Made by a program: the position numbers and the translations under genes. A stretch of 64,000 nucleotides of DNA from Symbiodinium kawagutii (lineage: Eukaryota; Sar; Dinophyceae; Suessiales; Symbiodiniaceae): contig VSDK01018978.1 in NCBI GenBank assembly GCA_009767595.1, positions 343,410 through 407,409 of the forward strand. Reading direction: 5' to 3'. Shown here in pieces: positions 38,152-48,700 of the stretch. A model generated the notes under the pieces. It saw nothing but the letters and a program-made list of their open reading frames with translations. It had not been told where the DNA came from and made no database searches. Position 1 is the stretch's first letter. Every line of letters begins with the position of its first letter.

Positions 38152-38266
38152 GGCTGTGGGTCAAACCCTGTACCCCTGGTGACCCTTTCTTTAAATGACC
38201 AATCTAGTCTTTGTTGGATATTCACCTAGCCAGTTCTTGGTTGGTTAATATTGATTGCCCATAGCC
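38152..38266 (-). mobile_element. Family A element, reversed
   Basis: On the minus strand it begins GGCTATGGGCAATCAATATT and ends GGGTTTGACCCACAGCC; the middle word tcatttaaagaaagggtcac has diverged. Confidence 0.65.
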
Positions 38267-39429
38267 AAGTGTCTTGAAAGTCAAGACCCATAAAAGACTG
38301 CATGTCGTCAGCACCCTCATCGACATGAACAAGATACCCTCCGGGAAACGAACCTGGAAATGGAAAATCCATGACTTCTAGCTTATTTCCTAGGGTCTCC
38401 ACTGAAAAAGGTGATGTTCCATTGCCAGGTTAGTTTACCAGAGGGTACTACCCTTGTCGGTGTTGTGCTTCCACCACGGGTTGAAATGTCCAGTCGAAAG
38501 GTTGCATTGCTACGAAAACATTCCATGCCAGTCAAGCAGGGTTTAGTTTCGCCAGTAGTTGCGTTTTTTTCTGGTTGACCAGCATTGTTTTGCGGCTGAA
38601 TGGTGGTGGTGGCCTGGGGTTACCAAGCAAGCAAGGTCACCAAGCAACCAAAACATACCAAAACCCATTATGGGAACATCAACCAAGCGACCAATCGAAT
38701 CATTCCTGAATCGTTTTGGGTTCGACGATGCTCCTGAGCCAGTGCTGCCATGCCGACGTGGCAAGTGTTTATATTGTACAAATGTGTAAAGAGTAAAGCG
38801 CCAAAATCCAGGCAGAGTAAAAATGTGAATACAACGTCTACCTTCCCAGACTCCTTGGTGTATTGTTTGGCAAGATATGGGAAAATCAGCCCTACACATC
38901 TTTGAAACCATACTGTTCGAATTCTTGGTGAACCTTGCTGTCTTTCTGCTTGTGATCCACGGCTGATTGATTGACCAGCAGGGGTTCAGTTCTCGAACCC
39001 AGCAAAACAGAATCGGCAAAGAACCTCAACTTGCCGGCCTCAGTCTTGCCATAATGTCCTGTCACAGTTTCTATGGTAAGCAATAGTTCACTGTCGCTAT
39101 TCTCTATTTGAACAATATTGATGATCTTTCATGGTGTTTTATCATTCTTATGTAGTGATGGTGAATGATGGTGAATGATGGTGAATGATGGTGTATGATG
39201 TGATAGTTTATCACGGTCTATGATAGTTTACGAGATGGTTTATTATTTTGCTTCATGATGATTTATGATCGTGCATAGCGGTTCATGAAGATTTTATCAG
39301 AGGTAGGTCAGCAAATGAGGGACAAAGTGCTACCTCCAGCTGCGGAGTACGCTGCGGAAACCAAAAAAACACATCACCAACATGGTTTGCGCAAGACTGC
39401 CATGAGTAAGCCGAGTAAGCACCTTAGAG

Positions 39430-40497
39430 GCAGACCCAGTGGCCAGAGCGCCTCCCCAAAAGCGTTTCCCAAGACAGGGTCAAGAAGCCACCTGGAGGCG
39501 TGGCGACACTGCTGGGCGTGAAGCGAGTCGCAAAGAGAGCGGCGTTGATGAGCGTGTACCGCTTGAAGGAGCCATGGGGCAGGGTGGCTTGAAGCTTCAG
39601 CCGTGACTCTTCATTTTAGGGATTTTAAATTTTTGTGAGCGGGCAACTGTCAACCTGTGATGACCCCCGTAGATCACAACAGTAGCACATGCTGTCTATC
39701 CCTCATGGGCACCAAAGTCAGGACATGATGGGCATGATGAAAACAAGGATCAGATCAGGAATTTCCACGTTGCTACTTCGCTTTCTCATATTCCGGGCGC
39801 GCTTTCACAATATGTTGACTTGGGCCCGAGGGGCACGGTGAGCACAGGAAAGGTTCTACAGCGTGTATGACAGCATTGCTCCTTGGACCTGGAAGCTACC
39901 AGAGCTTGGTGGATTGGTTGGTCAGTTGGTTGCAAAGCTTGGCCATCAACAAACACCAAGGAAAAATGACCAACAGTGTTAGTCAGTGGGTGGTTGTGCC
40001 GAATGATGGTTGGTTGTAGCGATTCATACGTGGTGGGCGTCCTGTCGCGCATGGTATTTTGCAACGATCAAAATGATTGGTTTTTTGTTCACTTGTTGGT
40101 TCATGTTGCTTGTTTGAAACACTGTTTGGGAATCCTCAAACAAAATGCGGACCATTAGATATTTTTTGTCAATGGCATGCCAATTTTTGGATATCCACCT
40201 AAAGTGTTTCCAAACGTCCAATCAAAATTGGTTCCAATATTTCAATATGTATTGTGCATTCACAAATGGCCGTACCTTCAATCATGCCGCAGATGCAATA
40301 CAAATCAGGGAGGAGGTCTGTAGTCAACCCAACACCAAGACAATGAAAACCACACAGCACAGCCCCTCACAAGTGGACGAAATTTAGGACCGCCCCATCC
40401 CGTGTTGGCTGAGGTGGATGCGTTGGATTGTGAAAGACGTCGGCAACTCCAATGGCGGAGGGAAAGTTGTGCCCTGAGTTTCCGCCCGGATGCCAAG
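39430..40497 (+). CDS. Unrecognised gene, three internal exons
   Basis: Exons 39430-39497, 39536-39568 and 40388-40497 join with matching phases: AG|G acceptor, GAG|GC donor, AAAG|A acceptor, AAG|GA donor, TTAG|G acceptor and AAG|GT donor. The joined protein of about 70 residues is polar and basic with Pro patches (for example WPERLPKSVSQDRVKKPPG and ALDCERRRQLQWRRESC). No family is recognised. The first intron is only about 38 bp, so it could be read-through or a decayed copy. Possible further exons lie at 39290-39400 (KVLPPAAEYAAETKK) and 41140-41240, but phases could not be settled. It is the last + strand gene before the minus-strand block. Confidence 0.4.
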
Positions 40498-42088
40498 GTT
40501 TCAAATGTTCCTGATCAATTATCACCCATTATATAGCCTATAGTTCCCAATGCTTTAACCAACTACCTGTGGATTTGCAGGTGGTTCGATTTCCGCACGT
40601 GGCACTCGTATTACACCCCTGGGATTTCACACACCCCCTGGGCATCTTCTTTCAGAAACCAGAGGCAAAGGCACATGACTGAAAAAAGTAGAATACTTGT
40701 TTGAGATGGCTATTATTCTCAAGTTAGAGTCATTGCAATTGCATCTTGGAAGACCATCCCCGGCCATGTGTAATATTTTGTGTTTATAGTTGTGAACCGT
40801 TTCGGCTGGATTGCTAGTCGACGCACGGGAATGACGGGATTTCAATTGTGACCAGAAATCAGCCCCTTCGTTGGTCATTTCTTTCCATCATTTGGCTTGT
40901 AAGTGCTGAATACTGATCTGTAGACGGTGTCGATGGATAGAATCAAACATCTCCAGAATTGGCAATTTCAAAGAAAAGCCGATTGACCGCTTCCCTCCAA
41001 TATTATTTCTATTCCTGGCATCGCCAGACTTTCTAGATTTCTGCCAAAGCAGGGTTCATGGGTGGATTTCATTTTGGGGGGAGGGGATCATGTTCGTGTC
41101 CTCATGATCTATTAGGGGTACTGTTGGGGTGTTGGGGTTTAGATGCATGGATAGCCGTCTACGATGGCTGGCGTTCCCTTGTCGTTGGTCACGAGAGTCC
41201 TCCCCCGCGGGCCTCACTGAGGCCACAAAGACGGTTTGCTGGACAGCAGCAGGATTGGCTGGGGTTGGGGCACCCCAAGCCAACGGGTTCTAGGTGCAAC
41301 GGTTATTTGTATCCTCACAGGTGTACAAGTCACAATCTTGATAACAATACTTCATACAGTTTCCAAGGAACGATCGAAATCCCAATCATGGAATGAATAG
41401 ATGTATGTCAGGTGTGTAATGTAATACAATACAGGTAGCCGACGCCTCTTATCTACGGAACGATTCCGTATATTATCAGGAACACAGGTATAGGTAGGGT
41501 ACGTGATGTACGTAAAAAAATGTAATGTAATGTAATGTAATGTTATGTAATGTAATGTAATGCAATGTAATGTAATGTAATGCAACGTCATGTGATGTGA
41601 AGAGATGTGATGTGATGTAATGCAATGTAATGTAATGCAAGTAGTGCAAGTGCATGCAATGCACTTACAATGCACGTATGTAAGTAATGCATTTGATGTA
41701 TGTCATGTACGTTTTGCATGTAATGCATGCAACACGTGGAATGCATTTATGTACACAATGTACCTAATGTTTGCAACGCTGTAATGTATGCAATTTAATT
41801 CATGCAATGTACGAAGCGACGTAGCGTATGAAACCCATGCAAGACATGTATATAATGAATTCCCTGTTTGTAAAGAACGCAATGTTTGCAAACAAAAGTA
41901 ATGTGAAGTAATGTTGTAGTGTCGGACCCAGGATTTGCGCTTTGATCTGCCGAAACTGCACTGCAAATCTGTGGCGTAGATGCTTTGGAATTAACACCTG
42001 GCGCCGTTGGGGAGAAGAGTCGAACACAGGTGTCTTATGGTGTCAGGCTGTTGTAGCTCAGTCAACCGGGTTGTAACGCAAAGGTCAC
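40498..42088. other. Convergent inter-gene region with pentanucleotide array
   Basis: Between + strand exons ending at 40497 and minus-strand exons beginning at 42486 there is no well-supported gene. It contains the TGTAA array below and a GC-rich patch at 41140-41280 that is open in both directions. Confidence 0.4.
41517..41760. repeat. Degenerate (TGTAA)n array
   Basis: It starts as clean taatgtaatgtaatg units near 41520 and drifts into tgcatgtaatgcatg and gtatgtcatgtacg words toward 41900. The gradient from clean to decayed suggests expansion from the left edge. Confidence 0.8.
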
Positions 42089-42346
42089 GTGCACAGTAGA
42101 CATTTGGACCAGAGTTTCCCGTCCGCAGTGGGACAATGCCTAGATGACAAGAAAATGCGCATTCGTCATGAGACATTTGGGACACCCGTTGTCAAAAAAA
42201 CTATGGAAGAAGAGCAGAAGGTCCCCATTCTTTATGAAACTGCGAAGCCCGTTCGAATCAGACTAAAGTGCTTGTCATGTCAACCAGAATCTTTCCCAAA
42301 AGGAAGTGGAACTCAGAAAATGAATGCAAAGGAGGCCCAAGTGTAA
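42089..42346 (+). CDS. Possible + strand exon, unrecognised
   Basis: An 85-codon frame reads like polar soluble protein (for example MRIRHETFGTPVVKKTMEEE and LKCLSCQPES), and a strong GTAAGT donor lies at 42343-42348. No partner exon was found. It could instead be the antisense of 3' flanking sequence of the minus-strand gene. Confidence 0.25.
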   Translation: MHSRHLDQSFPSAVGQCLDDKKMRIRHETFGTPVVKKTMEEEQKVPILYETAKPVRIRLKCLSCQPESFPKGSGTQKMNAKEAQV

Positions 42347-42485
42347 GTATTCTTAAATGATTTGAATCCCTGAAACAGATGGATCCTGGACATGGTGCAC
42401 TCGCCGCCAGCAGCCGCTCTTCTCTTTTTAGCTTCAAATGCCATTCACTCCCGTGGCATTTCCACAGCTAGGTCGGAACCTTAGA

Positions 42486-45400
42486 TTACATCCAGCACAC
42501 TTCACTTGCTGGATCTTCAGACTTCGCGTAGCGAACAGCTCTGCGAGCTTCTGCGGCAGCCTGCTCAGGGAGGAAAAATCAAAGTAGGAGATAGCAGCCA
42601 GGTCAAGGAAGTAGCAGATGACAGTGGAAAAGATGGAAAAGATGAGATTGAAGGAAGAGGCAAGATTAGAAAGTAATCAGTCAGATTTTTTTTTTTCTCT
42701 CTCTCTCTCTCGCTCTCCCTTCCTGCCTTGGTAGGATCACTTCCAGCTCTGATCTCTCGGTGGTAAGCTCGAGAGTAGACATTGTTCGGGTCCATTTTGA
42801 GTGCCCGATGCTTTGGCTTGCTTTGGTCAGCACGCTTCTCCTTTTTGTCCTTTGCTGTTGCCTTGCTCTGACGCTTGCAATTCGGCGATGCCTTAGCTCT
42901 TGCCTTGCTCTTGGCCCTGCTCTTCGGTTTTGGCCTGCCCTTAGCCTTAGCCTTGCTTTTGGCCATGCTCTTGGCCATGCACTTGGCCTTTGGCTTTTCT
43001 GAAGCCTTTGCTCTACTCTTCGCTTTTGCTTTTGCTTTGGGACTAGGGATCACTTCGCTTTCGATTGGATTAGGCAACCTAAGGGAGAAGGAATGAACTC
43101 AGAAGGAGAAGGAATGAACTCACAAGGACAAGGAATGAACTCAGAAGCAGAAGGAATGAACTCATAGCTTTGCAATTGCAACTGCACAATAAATGTTGAG
43201 TCTAGCAACGTTTGTGGCCCCATATTCTGCAAACCCTCCTGAAAATTGCAGCGATCAACCGCGAAACAACAACAGTTGTTGCTCACACTGACTGGAAATT
43301 AGAATTTTAAAAGAGAGATGAATGCAGGTCCTGCAAGGCAGCATCCACAAGCTCAGGCTCAGGACTCAAGGCAATTGGTGACTCACATGAAATCACCTCC
43401 TGGCAAAGGGAGAAGAAGGACAGAAAGAATAATCAAGCCGGAAGGAACTGCATGAAGAGACAGTAACTGACATGATGATGCAACATGGCAATCATACTGA
43501 AGTGGGGATTGTCCTCGGCATCATCTTGCTCCACAGGATCCTGCTGCACAGGTTGAAACAAAACACTGTTGTTGAGATTTCCCAGTGCCTTTGCCAGAAT
43601 TTCTTCCAGCGGCATCTCCTGGCACGCCCAGGTCAATGAGACATTGCATGCAGCGCTAGAAGTTTCTGAGGAAGGCTGATTGCAATCAAGGGCTACATGG
43701 CATATAGGAAAATCATGACAATGACCACAACATACATCAAGATAGATACACGGCGTTGCCTTCGCTGGTTCCCAGCTCTCAAGGTTCGTGTAGAGATCAA
43801 TGGATGTGCCGTTTGCCTTGTGGTCCTGCATGACAGGGCACAAAACATCATACTGAATGTGCAATCAAAACAGACACGAATATCAATCAACCCTCAAAGA
43901 AAAGAGAAGAACAAGTTTACAGTATCCAGTAATAATCAGCATCCTCTTTCCAGTCCCATGACATCACTCATTGACTAGCTAGCTAGTTGAAAGTTGTCGT
44001 CCTTCAGCAGCGATTCATCTCGGCCAGGTTCTTTACCCAACTCCTGTCAAACGAGAAACTAGGAATTCTCAGAGCTTCAGGGAATGGTTGGCTTCAGAGA
44101 GGATTGTGAGACACTAGGAGATTACGTTGGTTGGTTTCATAGAGAAAGAAATGGAAATGATTTCAAGCACTTTGGCAGGTGAACTGTGGCATTGGATGTT
44201 TTCCCTTTTCGCGCTGCGCTCAGAGTGGGCTGCAAGCTACCGTGATCAGGCAAAGCCTGCAGACCTTCAACAGCATCATTACCCGGAAACGATTGTTGTC
44301 ATGACATATGTTACATGTTTTGATTGAAAGGTTTCACACCAAGGATCTGCAGGTGGTTTTGCCACTTGCCATGAAACCTAAACATCAAAACTTCCAAGCT
44401 TATGTTGGCTGAACTCTCAGATGTAGTTTCACCAGCTGCGACTGTCATGCCATCCTGGGTCATGCGCTTCATGTCCACGCCATCCTCCCCATCCTGAGTT
44501 CCATGAGCGGTTTGGTCCCGCATGCCATCCTTGTTCTTCTTCTACACAGGTTGTATGTTTGCGAGACGATCTGTACCACTGACTTCTCTCCACCCATTGG
44601 TCACCATCAGTCTCAACTTCCTGCCGAGGTGCATCTTCAGGGCCCGGAGTCTTCTTCCTCGGCATGTTCTTGCAGGCTGGCTTCATGGGCATAGAGCTGT
44701 CCTCTGCTGGCCTTTTCATCCCTCTGCGTTCTGAAGTGTTGATGAAGGTAGGACCGGTAGGACCCGTAGGACCCTCTCCATCCTCATCTTCCTCCTCCAC
44801 ACTCACAACCTCAACAGCATCTGCATGCCCTGGGGGTGGGTAAGCTGGTGGTCGAGGATTGCGCGGTGGACGCGCAGCTTGAGGTGCTAGAACCTTTGGC
44901 ATGTTCACCACCACATGCTGCACCCCAGACCCAGATGGTCGCACATCCATCTCCGGCTGCTGCTGCTCATGCTGTCCTTGCTGCATGTGCTGCTGTGTTT
45001 TCTCCATGCACTGCTTCGCCTGCTGCTCGTCTTCTGTTGCTCCTCGTGCTTCTTCATCAGCTTCAGGTTTGCTCGATGCATGTTGAACTTTTGGCCGCTG
45101 CGCATCATGTGCTTCTTCTGGTGTTGGCGCGACATGTGCCTCTGGTGCTGGTGCGACATGTGCCTTTGCTGCTGGTGCGACATGTGCCTCTGGTGTTGTG
45201 GCGACATGTGGCCCTGGTGCTGTGGCGACATGTGCCTTTGGTGCTGTGGTCTCATGGGCCCTTGCTGCTGCGTCTTCAGGATGAGGTTGGCTAGGGGGAG
45301 GTGGAAATGGAGGAAATGGAGGTCCGAAAGGGTGTGGTGGGCCCGGAGGAGGTGGAGGACCTTCTGGTGGCACTGTTCCTGAAAACCGTTGATCTTCAGA

Positions 45401-45526
45401 GGTGTCATGTGACACATGCTCAGGGTCTGGCTCATAGTACTCCACAAAGCGCGGTACCAAGTTGGGAGGAACCATGTCAGGGGGTATTCCAAATGGCACA
45501 TAGGCCAGTACCCATTGCCACGACAT
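42486..45526 (-). CDS. Pro-rich, Lys/Ala-rich nuclear-type protein
   Basis: The ATG at 45526-45524 starts MSWQWVLAYVPFGIPP, with a possible trans-splice AG at 45532-45531. Exon 1 (45526 to about 44430) holds poly-Pro, a run of about nine AHVA-containing repeats (44-60 residues from the Pro tract), Gln/Glu-rich sequence, a KRPAED basic patch and a Trp/Gly-rich end (GGWRGHE). Exons 43825-43760 and 43618-43514 are phase 0 with AG|G acceptors and AAG|GC or GAG|GA donors. Exon 43078-42727 encodes a long Lys-Ala tract and then KMDPNNVYSRAYHR. The last exon, 42560-42486, ends in ARRAVRYAKSEDPASEVCWM and a stop. One joint between 43514 and 43078 is unresolved. The C-terminal block resembles endings I associate with many dinoflagellate proteins. 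Composition suggests a disordered nuclear protein; no enzymatic domain is seen. Confidence 0.6.
43087..43168. repeat. 21 bp tandem repeat, four copies
   Basis: The unit gaaggaatgaactcagaagga repeats four times just upstream (on the minus strand) of the Lys/Ala exon. On the minus strand it stays open as EFIPSPS repeats, so it may be partly exonic. Confidence 0.75.
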
Positions 45527-45739
45527 TACCCTAGCCGCAGTTGCAAAACAACACTTGAAGCCAAAACGGGCCGTATGGAAGAAAGTAAGAATGAGCCGAG
45601 GTGTGCCAAGATGTTTGAATATTCAGGAAGAAGCTCCAAATATCAGACCCAGAAAGCTATTTATATAGTTTCACATGATGCTTCAAAGTCAATCCCAAGA
45701 ATCAAAATGCTAGAATCAGAACTCGGACGGCTCAAGCAG
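45527..45739. other. Short intergenic spacer
   Basis: This is the gap between the stop of the large unknown gene and the ATG of the Pro-rich gene. No polyadenylation signal of the AATAAA type is evident, as expected in dinoflagellates. The AG at 45532-45531 is a candidate leader acceptor. Confidence 0.4.
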
Positions 45740-48700
45740 TCAGTCCAGCGTCTCCTCGCTTGAGTTGTCGGAGTCATCACATGGAATGGGCTCGTCCTGC
45801 AACAGTTGAAAGTCTAACATCAGAGTTCCAAGCTCAAAGAAGAAAACTATTACCATCCACAACTGGTGTCCAACATGGTGTGAGAGCTCGAAGCTCATGG
45901 CGGGCAGTCGGCCGACAGCGGACCAAAATTGAATCCCATCGAGTTGGTCTACTGGATGGGTTTCGTTTTGGGTTGTTGGGAATTTTAGAAGTTCGTCAAA
46001 CATTTGTCAAGGAAATCACAAAAAAAAGTCCAGAAGAAAGACCATTTCTCTCCCCATGCATTCTCGTCCTTCTTGTCCTTGTGCTTGTCGTTCTCCTCCT
46101 GTGCAATGTTTCGGTCAGGTACTGCTGTAACTGTAAGTTGAAACTTGTTTGTCATCACATCTTGAACATGTCACAAATCTACATTGCATGAACGGCTTCG
46201 AACTTATTACATTTTTTCATGGTGTTAAAAGCTGAAGCATCCTGCCTCACCGAACAACATGTTCATCTCTCTCTCGTTCTCCATGTTCTTGATGTGTTCT
46301 TGAAGACCAGCTCTCTTTTCAGCAAACTCAACTTTGGCAAAAGCTGAGTCCAAACAGGCACGGCTGACACGGATGTGCGAGTCATCATCAGATTCACTCA
46401 CATCACTCAGACTAGTCTCTTCATCTAGCTCTTCCATGAAGTCTGATGATCTCTTCTTTCCTTTCTGCTTCTTGTCCTTCTTGGATTCTTTCTTCGTCTT
46501 CTTTTTACGCTTCTCATCTTTCTTGGATTCAGTCGTCTTTGTTTTTCTGCTAGGACGTTTCTTTGGACATTCATCATCCTCATCATCATCTATGCCATCC
46601 TCATCATCTTCGTCTTCGTTCCCTTTGCAAGTTCCTAGGGCGGTGACTTCTTCATCTTCCCCCTTGTTCCTCTTAGCTGGGCGTTTGGAAACAGGTGGTT
46701 GCTGTGTCTCTTCTGAAGGCTCTCCGGAACAGGACTCAGACCCTTCGATCTCACACCGTTGAAGCAGTCCTGGCAGAGATAGCAGGTAATGTTGGAATCA
46801 ATTGGGAAGATTGGGAAGAGAGGTATCAAGGAACATGTTTTTGAAGAAAGGGAAAAAGAGATCATCAGATTATGATATGATATCAGATCAAGGGAGGAAT
46901 CGGAAACACAATTCTACAGAGGCAAGATGTGTTTTGGATAACATATTTCACAGCAGCTACTGTACTAACAAGCGCTAACAAGTCAAAACTCCTGAGCCAG
47001 AAGATAGCGCAGCAGGAGGTAGTGTAGGTCTTGGCGCTGCTTTGGGAACTGCTTTGGCTGCTGGGCGTGGCGATGTGCCATCTACCAGCATGCTGTAGTC
47101 GGCCATAGAGAATGATGGGGATGAGAGGATGTTTCCTGTCCCCCCCATGCCGCCGCCAGGCCCTGACATTGCTGCAAGTGTGGGGGCCAAGGCGCTCAGA
47201 AAGCTACACCCCTCAAAAAGCTAACCTTGAGATACAGGAAGCGCATTGGCATCTCAATCCAAATGAGTGAGTTCATTGAAGAGAAGAGCATCATGAGACA
47301 GTGACAGTGAAGACTTATCAGGGAATCCTCAAATCAAGATTGAGAGTGCAAGACTTGGGAGAAGTTGTCAATAAATGTTGCATTCGAACCATCCCATTGT
47401 TCTCCAAGAAGTTTCCAACATTTTTCCCAAGCTACTCTTTCAAGATCGAAGCCAGTCAAAGATCGCTTGTCGGCCACACAGGCAACATCGTCCCCCCCTG
47501 ATGCCCATTGCATTGCAACAAGCAAACCACGAGAGGTCATAACCATACCCAGAGGATCTAAAGAATCAGAGTGAACAATTCGAAACAATTCGAACCAACA
47601 TACAATTGTAATGATTGTTGCAAATGATGTTATACTCAAAGATCTTAGGCATGACCTCTTTCCCCAAGGAGAGGGTGAAGCCACCTATCTAGTCTAGCCT
47701 GCGCTTACTGGCTGAGGATTTTCCCATAGTTTACCCATAAGTTTCTTTCTACAAAAGCTGTAGAAGCTCATCTGGCTTCAGACAAATGCTACCACTTGTC
47801 ATAGCGCATGGTCTCACTGGCACCAACTGAGTCGATGGCTCTGCATTGGTGGCATCGATGTGGAGCCTGGAGGAGAGGATGTTATTCCAAGGGCTGTCGG
47901 GCAATGGATGCAGTGAGATGCAGTCATGTCGCAGCCTTTTGCAGAAAACATGACAACCTAATTTTGCAATTGTGGTTGTGTACTATTTTGTGCGTACTGT
48001 TGTACAAGAAGTATGCTCACTAGAGGCCTCAAGCAACCTCAAGGTTACCACACATAATGAATACACATGATTAATCTTACAAGGAAGAATCAAATGGGAT
48101 GCATGTAATAGTACATTGACTTTAGCACTGACTGCAAACAGTTTCTATGGAGCCTCATTCGCCACAAGACTTTGATGTTGCTGGACACGCGGATCTTGGA
48201 CAAATCCATCTTTGCGCCAAAGGTCAACGCATTTGGGGCCTGAAGCAAGCAAAATGCAATCAGTATGACAAACATGATTTGTAAGGACTTGAATCTGAAG
48301 AAAGATATCCACATGCTTTAGCATTTACAATTCATACTGTATAATTACTTCGATTGATGTTTCAAACATCATGTCATGACCACCCGGTAGGGACAAACAT
48401 GTCATGGCCCTGCCTTCGCTTTCTTCTTCTTGGGCTTGATTGGATCAAGGACAAAGCAAACACCTTCAAGCGGTGCCACAGAAAAGTTGCCTGCAGCATC
48501 TTTGTTCAACTTGTGCTCCGCAATTTGTAGGTTCACTTCGCCACTGTCCTCCAAATTCTTCAGGAGCTCGTTCAATCTGATCACCTGGCACCCAAAGAAG
48601 CAGCATGGCTACATTCGCTTCAAACAGAAATGCATTTCTTTTGCATATTAAATGAATCCAGAAAATTGCTACTTACTGTAAAAGGAACAAACTGTCAGGT

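Larger units (their letters stand above)
33415..39429. other. Gene-poor stretch
   Basis: It contains simple-sequence patches (cattgatctac at 33430-33500; an ATT/ATC trinucleotide tract at 34884-35030; gtgaatgatg at 39160-39195), one family A copy and two coding-like patches. One is at 35340-35540, open in several frames on both strands. The other, at 38640-38780 (+), reads as plausible protein (PIESFLNRFGFDDAPEP) but could not be joined to another exon. Confidence 0.4.

Noticed and set aside
44836-45382. Leu/Val/Cys-rich + strand frames
   Set aside because: Antisense shadows of the Pro/Ala/His-rich first exon of the minus-strand gene.
46334-46762. Ser/Phe-rich + strand frame of 142 codons
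   Set aside because: It is the antisense shadow of the Lys/Glu/Asp-rich exon of the minus-strand gene.
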